Below, in pieces: positions 16,728 to 26,008 of a DNA stretch of 46,988 bases. The notes beneath the pieces were generated by a model that was not told the DNA's origin, did not search any database, and worked only from the letters and a program-made list of their open reading frames with translations. The translations under genes were made by a program, and so were the position numbers. Position 1 is the first letter of the stretch, and each line of letters begins with the position of its first letter. Origin of the DNA: Rhodoblastus sp. (GTDB lineage: Bacteria; Pseudomonadota; Alphaproteobacteria; Rhizobiales; Beijerinckiaceae); assembly GCA_020442275.1 (NCBI GenBank), contig JAGRKN010000239.1, positions 1,884 to 48,871 of the forward strand, written 5' to 3'.

Positions 16728-18434
16728 CTACGGAATCGTCCGCGTAATCTCGGGAACGCAAAAATCGAAATCGCAGCCCTGTCCGGCCTGCGTCACCGTC
16801 TCGAAATAGAGCTTTTCATACCCGCGCTTGCCCCTGCCGTCCGGCAGCGGCGGCAGCGCCGCACGGCGCTTCGCCAGCTCCTCATCACTCACCAGCAGAT
16901 CAATCCGCCGCCCCTTGGTATCCAGGCGAATGCGGTCGCCGTCGCGCACCAGCGCAAGCGGGCCACCGTCCGCCGATTCCGGCGCGATATGCAGAACGAT
17001 GGACCCGAAAGCCGTGCCGCTCATGCGCGCATCGGAGATGCGCACCATGTCCTTGACGCCGGCCGCCGCGAGTTTCCTGGGAATTGGAATATAGCCGGCC
17101 TCCGGCATGCCCGGCGCGCCTTTCGGCCCCGCGTTGCGCAGCACCAGCACATCGTCCGCGCGAACGTCGAGCGCGGGATCGTCGAGCCGCGCCGCGAGAT
17201 CGGCCAAAGAGTCGAACACGACAGCGCGACCCTCGTGCTGCAACAACGAGGCTGTCGCGGCGGATTGCTTGATGATCGCGCCATCGGGCGCGAGATTTCC
17301 GCGCAGCACGGCGATGCTACCGCCCGAATGGATGGGGTTCTCGCGCGAGCGCACGACATCCTGCGGCCATGCAAGCGCAGCGTCGATCGTCTCGCCGAGC
17401 GTGCGGCCACTTATCGTCATGCAATCGAGCGACAATTGATCGCGGATTTCGCGCAGCAACGTCGCGCACCCGCCGGCCTTGTGCAGATCCTCGAGGTAAT
17501 GCGCGCCGGTCGGTTTCATGTCGACGAGCACAGGCGTTTCGCGGCCAAGCGCGTCGAATTTTTCGAGATCGACGCCGATGCCGAGACGGCCCGCCATGGC
17601 GGTGAGATGAATGATGGCGTTGGTCGAGCCCCCCGCCGCGAGCACGACGCGCAAAGCATTGACGAAGGCGGCGGGCGTCATGATCTGCGACGGCCTGACC
17701 TTCTGCGCGGCGATTTCCACCGCGCGCGCGCCCGTCTGCTCCGCCAGCCTGCGCCGCTCGGCCGAAACTGCCGGCGCCGACGCTGCGCCCGGCAGCATCA
17801 TGCCCATTGCTTCGACCGCGAGCGCCATCGTGGACGCGGTGCCCATCACCGAGCATGTGCCGACGGTTGGCGCGAGTTCCGAATTCGCGGCCTCGATCGT
17901 CGCTTCATCGATTTCGCCTGCCCGATAGCGCGCCCAGAAACGGCGGCAATCGGTGCAGGCGCCGATCCGCTCGCCGCGGAACGAGCCCGCGAGCATAGGG
18001 CCGGTCACGAGCATGATCGCGGGCGCATCCGCGCTCGCCGCGCCCATCAGCAGCGCAGGAACCGTCTTGTCGCATCCGCCGATCAGGATCACGGAATCCA
18101 TGGGCTGCGCGCGGATCATCTCCTCCGTGTCCATCGCCATGAGATTGCGCAGATACATCGAGGTCGGATTGGAGAAGCTCTCCTGGATCGAGATGACGGG
18201 GAAGGGCACGGGAATGCCGCCCGCCAGCATCACGCCACGGCTCGCAGCGGCGATGAGATCGGGCGCGTTCGCGTGGCAGGCGTTGTAACCGGAATCGGTA
18301 TTGACGATGCCGACGATGGGGCGTGACAGAGCATCATCCGAATAGCCCAGCGCCTTGATGAAGGCCTTGCGCAGGAAGAGCGAAAAATCCGCATCGCCGT
18401 AATTGGCGAGGTTCTTGCGCATGCCGCTCGTCAC
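16728..18434 (-). CDS. IlvD/Edd family dehydratase (sugar-acid or dihydroxy-acid)
   Basis: A 568-residue iron-sulfur dehydratase that removes water from a 2,3-dihydroxy acid to give a 2-oxo-3-deoxy acid. The cluster cysteines are visible: GYNACHA (C53), GGCDKTVPA (C121) and GACTDC (C160). The ACTDCRRFWARYRAGEI segment is typical of the arabinonate/xylonate dehydratase branch. RISDARMSGTAFG near the C-terminus is the family active-site block carrying the catalytic serine. The GTG start, 5 bases after the thioesterase stop, has AAGGA upstream; an ATG 4 codons later is an alternative. It closes a three-gene operon. Sugar-acid specificity is inferred. Confidence 0.9.
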   Translation of the reverse strand: MTSGMRKNLANYGDADFSLFLRKAFIKALGYSDDALSRPIVGIVNTDSGYNACHANAPDLIAAASRGVMLAGGIPVPFPVISIQESFSNPTSMYLRNLMAMDTEEMIRAQPMDSVILIGGCDKTVPALLMGAASADAPAIMLVTGPMLAGSFRGERIGACTDCRRFWARYRAGEIDEATIEAANSELAPTVGTCSVMGTASTMALAVEAMGMMLPGAASAPAVSAERRRLAEQTGARAVEIAAQKVRPSQIMTPAAFVNALRVVLAAGGSTNAIIHLTAMAGRLGIGVDLEKFDALGRETPVLVDMKPTGAHYLEDLHKAGGCATLLREIRDQLSLDCMTISGRTLGETIDAALAWPQDVVRSRENPIHSGGSIAVLRGNLAPDGAIIKQSAATASLLQHEGRAVVFDSLADLAARLDDPALDVRADDVLVLRNAGPKGAPGMPEAGYIPIPRKLAAAGVKDMVRISDARMSGTAFGSIVLHIAPESADGGPLALVRDGDRIRLDTKGRRIDLLVSDEELAKRRAALPPLPDGRGKRGYEKLYFETVTQAGQGCDFDFCVPEITRTIP

Positions 18435-18439
18435 GTTCG

Positions 18440-19273
18440 CTATTCCTTGTACCAGGTGACTTGCACGCCATTGGCGAGAAGCCTTCCATCCTCGCTCCAC
18501 AGCGCACAGGTCTGGTCGGCGAAGCAATCGTGGAAGACATCGGCGTTGGCGTCGCCGAGCACGGGCGCCGCGCCAATGCGGGCAAGTTCCTCGCCGCCGA
18601 CATGAAAATAGGTCGTCATCGACACTGTCGCCATCGGCTGGAACGTGCCGCGCACCAGCATGATGCGCACGAGGAACGTGTCGGAGAGCGCCGCCAGAGA
18701 GACGAAGTCGAGCAGGCGTGCGGGGACATCCTGCAGCCAGATCAGCGAGCGGGCTGGGCGCAGCACGCCATCATTGCGCGGAAACTTGCCGAGGTCGCCC
18801 TCGATGAAGCGCATGTCGTAGCGCTGCACCCAGGGGATCGGTCGCGGAATATCCGGCGGCGCGACGTCCTTGAAGGCCGGCGTTTTCGGCGCCGCCGTCG
18901 GCAGATGCGTCCAGGTCGGCCGGCGCACGCCGCAGACGACGCTCGCCGTCGCCGCGATCGCGCCGTTCTGCGAGAGCTCGACCGACCAGTGCTGCGTATT
19001 CTTGCCGCCGCGAATGAGCCGCGCCTCGATCTCGAAGGCGCCGTCGGCGATCGCGCCGCAGAAGTTGACCGTCAGCGCGATCGGATCGGCCAGGCGCCGC
19101 TCGTCGATCATCACCGCGTTGAGCAAGGCCGCGGCCGTGACGCCGCCGAAGGGTCCGGCCATATTGGCGTAGGCGGGGCTCGTCGCTCCCCGCAAAATCT
19201 TTCCGTCGCGATCGAGTTTGATCGCCTGATCGAGCGGGTGAAGTTCGGTCATCGCGTCGTCCATGATTTTCAT
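18440..19273 (-). CDS. Acyl-CoA thioesterase, TesB-like double hotdog
   Basis: A 277-residue protein with the layout of the TesB/thioesterase-like superfamily. The N-terminal hotdog shows NMAGPFGGVTAAALLNAVM (the central hydrophobic helix) and PIALTVNFCGAIADGAFEIE. The C-terminal hotdog shows RSLIWLQDVPARLLDFVSLA and ATVSMTTYFHVGGEE, where family members carry the substrate-shielding helix and strands. It probably hydrolyses a CoA thioester; the chain is not predictable. Its ATG overlaps the MaoC-like stop (ATGA), so the two are coupled, and the dehydratase follows after 5 bases. Two further in-frame ATGs (residues 4 and 8) make the exact start uncertain. Confidence 0.8.
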   Translation of the reverse strand: MKIMDDAMTELHPLDQAIKLDRDGKILRGATSPAYANMAGPFGGVTAAALLNAVMIDERRLADPIALTVNFCGAIADGAFEIEARLIRGGKNTQHWSVELSQNGAIAATASVVCGVRRPTWTHLPTAAPKTPAFKDVAPPDIPRPIPWVQRYDMRFIEGDLGKFPRNDGVLRPARSLIWLQDVPARLLDFVSLAALSDTFLVRIMLVRGTFQPMATVSMTTYFHVGGEELARIGAAPVLGDANADVFHDCFADQTCALWSEDGRLLANGVQVTWYKE

Positions 19274-20136
19274 TGATCGGCGAAGCCGACCTCGGCTTCC
19301 ATCGCCAGTCCGCCCTGCGCATTGCGCGCCCAGAGCTTCGCTGACCCGCCGTCGGCGGCCGGCGCGCCATGCACCGAGAAGGGCGCAATGTCGAACAGCG
19401 GGCTCATGGCGCGGAAGCGGAACGACTTCAGCGCGCGCGGCGCGTTGCGACGCGCGAGATCGACGAGCAGCGTCGCGATCAGCGGCCCATGCACGATCAG
19501 GCCGGGATAGCCCTCAACTTCCGTCACGTAGCGCCGGTCGTAGTGAATGCGGTGGCCGTTGAAAGTCAGCGCCGAATAGCGGAACAGCAACACATCGTCG
19601 GGCTGGATGTCGCGCGACCACGTGGCGCCCTCGGGGGCCGGCTTTGGCGATGGAGGCTTCTCGCCGGGCGTGGGCATGTCGCGGTAGACGATGTCGTGCT
19701 CTTCCGTGAAGGAGCCTCCAGACGAGCCTGAGACTTCGTGCCGCACGAGCACGAAGACGAGCTGGCCGGTCGCGCCGGTCTTGGCTGTCACGTCGACGAT
19801 GGTGGACGTGCGGCGGATCGTGTCGCCGACGCGCAGGGGGCTGCGGAAATCGAATCGGCTGCCCGCCCACATGCGGCGCGGCAGCTCGACCGGCGGCAGG
19901 AATCCGCCGCGCTTGGCGTGGCCATCCGGCCCGATTTCGGACTGTCGATGCACGGGCAGGAAATAGAGCCAGTGCCAGAGATCCGGCAGAATGTCGCCGG
20001 CCTTCGGCTTGGGATCGTCGCGGTCGAGCGTGGCCGAAAGCGCGGCGACCGGATAGGCGGTTGCGATATCCTCCTGCGTCTCCGAACGACCCTTCCAGGC
20101 TGCGAGCCTGTCGATATCGACCTTGTGCGACATCAT
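19270..20136 (-). CDS. MaoC/HTD2-like acyl-CoA hydratase (FAS1-like dehydratase type)
   Basis: A 288-residue double-hotdog hydratase, similar in layout to mesaconyl-C4-CoA or itaconyl-CoA hydratases and HTD2. The N-terminal half has LWHWLYFLPVHRQSEIGPDG and LPRRMWAGSRFDFRSPLRVG. The C-terminal half has the hydratase helix with FRYSALTFNGHRIHYDRRYV, the Asn-x-His pattern of R-hydratases, and GYPGLIVHGPLIATLLVDL. It would add water across an enoyl-CoA double bond. It is the first gene of the operon with the thioesterase and the IlvD/Edd dehydratase. Two consecutive ATGs make the start ambiguous by one codon. Confidence 0.85.
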   Translation of the reverse strand: MMSHKVDIDRLAAWKGRSETQEDIATAYPVAALSATLDRDDPKPKAGDILPDLWHWLYFLPVHRQSEIGPDGHAKRGGFLPPVELPRRMWAGSRFDFRSPLRVGDTIRRTSTIVDVTAKTGATGQLVFVLVRHEVSGSSGGSFTEEHDIVYRDMPTPGEKPPSPKPAPEGATWSRDIQPDDVLLFRYSALTFNGHRIHYDRRYVTEVEGYPGLIVHGPLIATLLVDLARRNAPRALKSFRFRAMSPLFDIAPFSVHGAPAADGGSAKLWARNAQGGLAMEAEVGFADQ

Positions 20137-20315
20137 TTGCCTTGCCTTCCCGTTTGCGCCGCGAATTTACGCCGCCATGGCGCGCCACCGCAATTGCGCG
20201 CGGCGGCCAGCCGCCATGCGTCGCCCTCCCGGAGGGGCCGATGCAGAATTCGTTAGGAAAGTCTTGATATTCACTTTGTCGTAAGGATTTGGCCGCAGGC
20301 AGGGAACGCGTGGCA

Positions 20316-20735
20316 ATGACCGATATGGGGCATTTTCTGCCGCCGCTGTCGCTGGTGCTGGCGTTCTTCGTCTACGCCTTGAGCGTCGAGGAACTGACGG
20401 CCTGGTGCCATCAGGTCGAAAATCTCTCGCGCCGCGCGCCGCCGCGCTTCTGGGCTTTCGTCAGCGTGCCCGCTGGGCTCGGCGGGCTCGGCATGTACGC
20501 GCTGATCGCGCTCGCGGGCTTTCATATCGGGATCGTGCCGGCGCTGATCCTGCTTGGCGTCTGCCTCTCGGCGGTGGCGGTCGACACAGTCGTGTTCGAC
20601 GTGCTTTTCCGCCGCAAGCGCTACTGGACACGTCCCGTCTTTCTCGCGCTCTTCTATGGAGACGCAGCCTACGTCTTCGCCAAATTCGTCGCGAGCGCCG
20701 GGCTCCTGCCGGGCATGTCCGCGCATTTGGCGTAA
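20316..20735 (+). CDS. Small integral membrane protein, unknown function
   Basis: A 139-residue protein with about four predicted membrane helices: LPPLSLVLAFFVYALSVEEL, the glycine-rich VPAGLGGLGMYALIALAGF, a third overlapping VPALILLGVCLSAVAVDTVV, and PVFLALFYGDAAYVFAKFVA. A short basic loop (RRKRYW) before the last helix should be cytoplasmic. I do not recognise a family. The ATG is chosen by position; a GTG two codons upstream is closer to the AGGGA motif and is equally possible. It is flanked by the hydratase operon and the end of the EPS locus and converges on the latter with a 9-base gap. Confidence 0.6.
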   Translation: MTDMGHFLPPLSLVLAFFVYALSVEELTAWCHQVENLSRRAPPRFWAFVSVPAGLGGLGMYALIALAGFHIGIVPALILLGVCLSAVAVDTVVFDVLFRRKRYWTRPVFLALFYGDAAYVFAKFVASAGLLPGMSAHLA

Positions 20736-20744
20736 TTGCGTCCG

Positions 20745-21695
20745 TCAGGCGGGCGGCGTGACGCCGGCGTCCTGGGCGGCGGCGAAGGCGCAGGCGCGCT
20801 CGAACAGCGCTCGGCGCGCGGCGATCGGCATGGCGATGGTCGATTGCACCAGACAGGCGACGTGGCGTGGCTCGATCGCCGCGACAAAGGCGTCTTCCTC
20901 GCCCGCATTCTCGAACCCCTCGGTCCAGCGCGAGAGGCACAGGGTCTCGTCGGTCGCGAAAAGTCCCGCATGGTCCAGCCCGAGCACACGGTCGGCGAAG
21001 ACGCCGTAGAGAATGTACTCGGCGAAATGCGGCGCGCGAGCGAGCGCGACGCGCCAGTCCGTCCCGGCGATGTCCGCAATCCGCTCGGTCAATCCGCGCG
21101 CGACCGAGCGACGCCAGACGACGAGCTGGTCGATATATTCCGCGCCGAAGAAGTCGCTTGCCTCGAGACCGAGCAGACGGCCGGCCGCCTCGTGCCACGT
21201 GCGGTGCGAGGAACGCGCGACCATTTCAGGATGACGGTACAGGCGCACAAATGCGCCGCGCGCGAGATTTTCCATGCGCAACGGGCGAATGAAAGCGTTG
21301 TCGCTGTCGACATGAACCACGATTTCCGTGTCCGCGTTCGCCGCTGCGGAAATCTTCATGATCTGCTGCGCGATCCAGCCGCGCACGGGCAGGCTGAAGG
21401 GCGTGATGTAGACATTGCGGCGCGGCAGGCGCAGCCACGCGCGCCATTCTGGCCCCGGCATCGGCGCCTTTCGGAACCACCAGGGCAGAAGCGATTCCTG
21501 CGTCGCGATCCTGCGTCGGGGCGAGGCGAGATCGGCAAAGAGCGCCACATCGGCCGAGGGAACGTAGAGCCAATGGACCATGCCCGGCGGCGCGAACCGG
21601 TCGATCGTCTCGCACAGCAGCCGGCACACTTCGAGATCGCCGCGAAACGAACAGGTGACGAGACTGGCGGTCAGAGGCGTGGAAGCGTCGCTCAT
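20745..21695 (-). CDS. DUF6492 family protein, glycosyltransferase-like, EPS-associated
   Basis: A 316-residue protein that I associate with DUF6492: SLVTCSFRGDLEVCRLLCET at the start, then LLPWWFRKAP, RGWIAQQIMKISAA and VVHVDSDNAFIRPL. The DSDNAF motif after a hydrophobic strand resembles the DxD metal site of GT-A glycosyltransferases, which suggests a nucleotide-sugar transferase role, though no formal GT assignment is made. The ATG overlaps the stop of the upstream oxidoreductase (ATGA), so the two are translationally coupled. Position at the edge of the polysaccharide locus supports a role in sugar addition or modification. Confidence 0.72.
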   Translation of the reverse strand: MSDASTPLTASLVTCSFRGDLEVCRLLCETIDRFAPPGMVHWLYVPSADVALFADLASPRRRIATQESLLPWWFRKAPMPGPEWRAWLRLPRRNVYITPFSLPVRGWIAQQIMKISAAANADTEIVVHVDSDNAFIRPLRMENLARGAFVRLYRHPEMVARSSHRTWHEAAGRLLGLEASDFFGAEYIDQLVVWRRSVARGLTERIADIAGTDWRVALARAPHFAEYILYGVFADRVLGLDHAGLFATDETLCLSRWTEGFENAGEEDAFVAAIEPRHVACLVQSTIAMPIAARRALFERACAFAAAQDAGVTPPA

Positions 21696-22852
21696 CGCGC
21701 CCAGTCCATCGGCTCTATCGGCGCAAAGGTCGAACGCACGACATGCGGCCGCTCGAAGCGCTCCGGATATTGCAGGACCTCGGTCACCTCGGTCACATGC
21801 ACGGCGAAATCCTCGTCCAGTCGGCTCGGCCGGTTCTCCCGGATCGCGGCGGCAAGCTCTGCAATGCCGCGTGAAAAATCCATGGTGGGCTTGCCGCGTC
21901 CGCCGCGAAACGGCGTCGGGCGAACGTGCGGAACGCGGCTGCCGCCGAAACCGCCGAAGCGGCGCTCCAGAATGCGCGACAGCCGACCTTCCGACGGGCG
22001 ACGCAGCACGACCGGGCAGGCATAGTCCCAAGGCTCCTTGATATCGAGCGCGCCATCTTCGCCGACGATGCGAAAACGGTGCTCGTAGGGCGCTACGATG
22101 GAATTGGTCAGACGCGCGACGATTCCGTTGTCGAACTCAAGCATGCCGACCGAGAAATCCGGCGCGGGATGGGGCAGGGGAGGCTCGGCCTTCTTGTCGG
22201 CGATCAGCAGCGCGGCAAAGGACGTCACGCGGCGTACCGGGCCGAACATGCCGGCGAGCACCGTCAGCGCATATCCCGCATGCTCGAAAGTGCATCCGGT
22301 CTCGAACTCGCCGCGCGCCGGCCAGACGCGGCCGGATCGGCTGACCCATGTCTGGTAGTTCGCGCGATGGACCATGCCGTCGTCGAGTTCGGCATAGGCC
22401 AGCACAGGTCTGCCAATGCGCCCATCGCGCACTGCCTTCCACAGCGTCTGCGCGGCCTCGCCCAGAAAATTGCAAGGCGCGGCGGCGATCCGAACGCCGG
22501 CCGCGCGCGCGCGGTCGCGCAGGGCAATCGCCTCGCCGGTCGTCATCGCCAGAGGCTTCTCGGTGTAAACGTGTTTGCCCGCCGCGATCGCGGCGTCGGT
22601 CACGTCGGCATGGTTTTCCGGATCGGTAAGGTTGACGACGATTTGGATTCGTTCGTCGCCGAGCGCCTCGTCGAGTCCGCCGTAGGCGTGATCGCCCCAG
22701 CAGGACCTGTAGGCGGCGAGCCTTTGCGGGTCGCGGTCCCACACGCCGACCAGCTGCAAGACGCTGGAATGCAGCGGGAGGCAATGGCGATAGGAATCCG
22801 CGACGTAGCCACAGCCCACGATGGCGATTCCGGTCCGGGAGGCGGCGCTCAT
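21692..22852 (-). CDS. Gfo/Idh/MocA family NAD(P)-dependent oxidoreductase
   Basis: A 386-residue sugar dehydrogenase-type protein. The Rossmann fold opens with GIAIVGCGYVADSYRHCLPL (GxGxxA, residues 8-15). VVNLTDPENH and VYTEKPLAMT, the EKP signature with its catalytic lysine, follow. The C-terminal domain contains the ELDDGMVHRANYQTWVSRSG block and GFGGSRVPHVRPTPF. Within the EPS locus it probably makes or modifies a nucleotide-sugar or sugar precursor, for example by C3 or C4 oxidation. The start MSAASRTG is chosen because the Rossmann fold begins right after it; a 22-codon extension is rejected. The divergent spacer of 233 bases to the GT2 gene should hold promoters in both directions. 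Confidence 0.85.
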   Translation of the reverse strand: MSAASRTGIAIVGCGYVADSYRHCLPLHSSVLQLVGVWDRDPQRLAAYRSCWGDHAYGGLDEALGDERIQIVVNLTDPENHADVTDAAIAAGKHVYTEKPLAMTTGEAIALRDRARAAGVRIAAAPCNFLGEAAQTLWKAVRDGRIGRPVLAYAELDDGMVHRANYQTWVSRSGRVWPARGEFETGCTFEHAGYALTVLAGMFGPVRRVTSFAALLIADKKAEPPLPHPAPDFSVGMLEFDNGIVARLTNSIVAPYEHRFRIVGEDGALDIKEPWDYACPVVLRRPSEGRLSRILERRFGGFGGSRVPHVRPTPFRGGRGKPTMDFSRGIAELAAAIRENRPSRLDEDFAVHVTEVTEVLQYPERFERPHVVRSTFAPIEPMDWAR

Positions 22853-23085
22853 TTCATGTCCCAACGCGCCGGATCGCGGCGCCCATCCCGTCGAAATTAA
22901 CCTCGTCAGCGTTGCCACCTGATGAATGAGATCGCGCCAGCGCGCTTAAATCGCGGCATTTGTTTCAAATGCAAGCGCATTTCCGAAGGGACGCTTATCG
23001 GCGGAGTGCTTCCATTAACCTGCAAGCGCTGACGGCGACGACCTTCGTTGGGTCGCGCCGGGAGCGCGGGGTCCAGGGAAGCGCA

Positions 23086-24036
23086 ATGAGCATCGGCGTA
23101 GTCATACCGGCCTACCGCTCCGCAGATACGCTGGGGCGTACGATCCACAGCTGCCTGCCGCATGTCGAAGCGCGCGACATCGTCGTGGTGCTCGATGGCC
23201 CCGACGATGAGGCCGAGAAAGCCGCGCGCCAGGCGTCGGGAGATCTGCGCATCCTGATCATGCCGCGCAATTGCGGCGCGCCGGTTTGCCGTAACGAAGG
23301 CCTCGCGTTGCTCGATACCGACTATGTCATGTTCATCGACGCCGACGACTATATCGAGGGGCCGCTGCTGGAAGGCGCGAGCCACATCGCCGAGCGCGTC
23401 GCCGCGGACGTTGTCCTCGCTCCCTTTTCCTTTGAAATGCCCGACGGATCACGCCGCTCCTTCGACCCGAAGTCGCGATACGACGCTTTCGACCGGGATG
23501 TTGTCATCGCGCGATGGCTCGTCGGCGGGTACACGCCGCCCTGCGCGGTTGTCTGGCGGACTAATTTCGTCCGCGACATCGGCGCATGGGATGAGACGCT
23601 CGCCAAGAACCAGGACGGCGACCTCATGTATCGCGCGCTGCTGCTGGGCGCGCGCGTCGTCGGTTCCTCCGAGGGGATGGGCGTTTATGTACAATCGGAA
23701 GACCCGCGTCGGATAACGCGCCGCAACACGAGAAAGACACTGATCTCGCAGTTAATGGTGCTCGACCGCGTCCGCGGGGACCTGTCGAAAATGCGTCGGC
23801 CTCCCGTCTCCGAACTGGCGCTCGCATACTACAGCCTGGCGAAGCTCGCCTATGACGGAGAAGTCGACGACATCGGCCGCCGAGCGGAAAAGCTCGCCCG
23901 CCTGCTCGGCCTCCAAGGACAGGCCGGCACGCCGGCGCATATCCTCGTCGCTTCGTGCCTCGGCTTGCGCGGCAAGCAACGCCTGGTGAATTTCGTACGG
24001 CGTTCCGTCCAGACGCTGACGCCCTCGGCCGCCTAA
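23086..24036 (+). CDS. Family 2 glycosyltransferase
   Basis: A 316-residue GT-A fold transferase. The N-terminus MSIGVVIPAYRSADTLGRTI is the nucleotide-sugar-binding beta-alpha unit. Next come VVVLDGPDDEAEKAARQ, the acceptor-type segment RNCGAPVCRNEGL and the DxD metal site MFIDADDYIEG (about residues 82-92). The C-terminal part (QLMVLDRVRGDLSKMRR onwards) is helical, with no clear membrane anchor. It presumably transfers one sugar of the repeat unit to the lipid carrier on the cytoplasmic face. AGGGA lies 6 bases before the ATG. Its TAA overlaps the convergent TAG of the outer membrane gene within four bases. Confidence 0.88.
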   Translation: MSIGVVIPAYRSADTLGRTIHSCLPHVEARDIVVVLDGPDDEAEKAARQASGDLRILIMPRNCGAPVCRNEGLALLDTDYVMFIDADDYIEGPLLEGASHIAERVAADVVLAPFSFEMPDGSRRSFDPKSRYDAFDRDVVIARWLVGGYTPPCAVVWRTNFVRDIGAWDETLAKNQDGDLMYRALLLGARVVGSSEGMGVYVQSEDPRRITRRNTRKTLISQLMVLDRVRGDLSKMRRPPVSELALAYYSLAKLAYDGEVDDIGRRAEKLARLLGLQGQAGTPAHILVASCLGLRGKQRLVNFVRRSVQTLTPSAA

Positions 24037-25340
24037 TAGCGGTACTTCATGCCTAGCGAGACGGAATTGCGCGTATAGCCGCCATAGGGGTCTGTGGAAA
24101 AGACCTTCGAGAATTCATAGGCGGCGAGCAATTCGATGTTGTTTGTGATGCGATATCCGGCCTCGATACCAGTGCGCCAGCCGTTGTCGCGGCGCGTGCT
24201 GGCCAGATAGGTCGTATGCTCGTAACTCGCGCGCCAGCTCGCGGAGAAGTCCTTGGAAGGCTTGAAGACTGCGCTCAACCGCGCCGTTGTGGTCTTGCTG
24301 GGATGACCGTTGGGATTGGCGAGCGTCGGCAGGCTGGAATCCGTGAAGGTTTGATCGAGAGCCGCGCGCACCGTGATGTCGCGCGTGGGATACCAGTAGA
24401 CCTGTCCGCCGATCACCGGGCTGGTCGCGGTTCCGATGGTGCTGCTCCAGTAGAACTGTTGCTGCACGCCGGCGTAGATCTCGCCGCGGAAAAGGCTGAT
24501 CCGGTCGGATCCGACGCCCGCGATGGCCCGGTAGCCGCGCGAGCCATAAGATGCGTTTGAGTAATCGCGCGCATTGCCGCTGGCTTCGCCAAAGGCGTAG
24601 ATCGCCGGCGTGACCCAGCTGCCGATACGCACCGTCGCCGTCTCGACACGACTGTCGCGGAAGCTTTGCGATGTCCAGCCCGTCGATGTCTCAAAGGCAT
24701 GATAGGCGGTCGCGGCGGCGTCGAGCGACAGGCCGACGAACATGCGTCCGAACGTCTTCTGGACCGCGATCGTACCATTCACCCGATCGCTGACCTGCGG
24801 AGAGGCGATCGTGGACAGTACGGTGTTATTGACGACAAAGTTCGAGCTGATCGCCAGAGCCGATCGATCATATTCGAGCTTGCCCTTGATGGTCAGATCG
24901 TGGGTCGGCGTCCATACTTGCTCGACGCCGGCGCGCGCCGAGACGGTATCGGCGCGTCCGACGCTCGGATAGACGTGCGCGTCGACAGAGCCGAACAGCG
25001 TCGTTTTCGATCCCTTTACCTCGCGTACGGCGAGTATCTCGGGCGCCAGTCGAATGCCGGGCGCGGAGATCTCGTTGGTGCGCGACCACACGAGATTGTC
25101 GTCGAAGGTCACGCCCGCGATGATCGAGGGATAGAGCATCCAGCTCTCGACCGGAACGCCGCGATATTCGCGACCTGGACGCATCAGCGGATTTTTGCTG
25201 TTGTGGCGGACGGGCGCAAGAAGCGCGACCGTGTCCTCCGAGACTGTCGTCGCCTGGGGCGCCTGTTGCGCGGCTGCGAATGTCGGCGCAACGACGACTA
25301 GCGCCGCGCTCAGGCGCACGGTAAGGCGCGTCATGGCCAT
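24033..25340 (-). CDS. Outer membrane beta-barrel protein of the EPS locus
   Basis: A 435-residue protein. It has a signal peptide (MAMTRLTVRLSAALVVVAPT, then AAAQQ), a short linker, and about 370 residues of alternating strand patterns with aromatic girdle residues, such as GVTFDDNLVWSR, SVDAHVYPS, YAGVQQQFYWSS and TYLASTRRDNGWRTGIEAGY. It ends in KYRY, the aromatic C-terminus recognised by the BAM machinery. This fits the outer membrane beta-barrel family (BBP2-like) common in rhizobial polysaccharide loci, possibly assisting export or anchoring. It follows the export lipoprotein gene after 7 bases. Start ATGs at 25340 and 25334 are both possible; the ribosome-binding site is weak, suggesting coupling. 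Confidence 0.78.
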   Translation of the reverse strand: MAMTRLTVRLSAALVVVAPTFAAAQQAPQATTVSEDTVALLAPVRHNSKNPLMRPGREYRGVPVESWMLYPSIIAGVTFDDNLVWSRTNEISAPGIRLAPEILAVREVKGSKTTLFGSVDAHVYPSVGRADTVSARAGVEQVWTPTHDLTIKGKLEYDRSALAISSNFVVNNTVLSTIASPQVSDRVNGTIAVQKTFGRMFVGLSLDAAATAYHAFETSTGWTSQSFRDSRVETATVRIGSWVTPAIYAFGEASGNARDYSNASYGSRGYRAIAGVGSDRISLFRGEIYAGVQQQFYWSSTIGTATSPVIGGQVYWYPTRDITVRAALDQTFTDSSLPTLANPNGHPSKTTTARLSAVFKPSKDFSASWRASYEHTTYLASTRRDNGWRTGIEAGYRITNNIELLAAYEFSKVFSTDPYGGYTRNSVSLGMKYRY

Positions 25341-25347
25341 GCGCAGG

Positions 25348-25938
25348 TCAGAAGTAGCGCTCGGGCACACTGATGAGATCGCCGGGATAGACCGGGATGT
25401 CGGGCGACAGACTGAATTCGGTCAACCCTTTCTCGCCGGCGCGTTTGACGAGAATCTTCGACTTGCTTGCCCTGTAGGTGAATCCGCCTGCGACAGCCAC
25501 GGCGCTGAGGACATTGAGCCCGTTGCGATAGGTGTATTCGCCGGGTTTCTCGACCTCGCCCATCACGTACACCGGCCTTGATGAGACAACATCGACCGTC
25601 ACGACGGGATTCAGGAGGATCTGGGTCGATCGCAACCGATGTGCGATCGAGGATTCGATTTCCTTCTTGGTCATGCCGGCGACACGGACCGCGCCGATCA
25701 GCGGAACCTGAATCATCCCGTTCGCGTCGATCTCGTAGTCGCCGGACATCTTGTCCTCGCCATAGATCACGAGCTTGATCTTGTCGCCGGATTGCGTGCG
25801 CGGCTTCGGCATGGCCGAGGCCGTCGCGGAATAGGCGGCAGGCTTCACGTGATCCGACAGCGTGTCGCATCCCACGAGCGAAAGGCACGCCGCCGCCAGT
25901 ACGGCATAGGTGGATATTCGTCGCGCTAGAGTCTGCAT
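25348..25938 (-). CDS. Polysaccharide export lipoprotein (Wza/GumB-like OPX protein)
   Basis: A 196-residue periplasmic/outer-membrane export protein. MQTLARRISTYAVLAAACLS and the lipobox LVGC give lipidation at about residue 24. The Poly_export domain follows with GDKIKLVIYGEDKMSGDYEI, then IQVPLIGAVRVAGMTKKEIE and VDVVSSRPVYVMGEVEKPGE, a soluble ligand-binding-type strand block with YTYRNGLNVLSAVAVAGGFT. It is at the short end of the family, without extra SLBB repeats, as in GumB-type proteins, so it may need the neighbouring beta-barrel to reach the surface. It is placed directly upstream of that barrel in one transcript. Confidence 0.92.
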   Translation of the reverse strand: MQTLARRISTYAVLAAACLSLVGCDTLSDHVKPAAYSATASAMPKPRTQSGDKIKLVIYGEDKMSGDYEIDANGMIQVPLIGAVRVAGMTKKEIESSIAHRLRSTQILLNPVVTVDVVSSRPVYVMGEVEKPGEYTYRNGLNVLSAVAVAGGFTYRASKSKILVKRAGEKGLTEFSLSPDIPVYPGDLISVPERYF

Positions 25939-26008
25939 GACAATCGCCTCGGGCGCCTCCAGCTCCGTCCCCGCGGCGGGGAGCCCTGGGGGCAGGCAGG
26001 TTTCGAGA

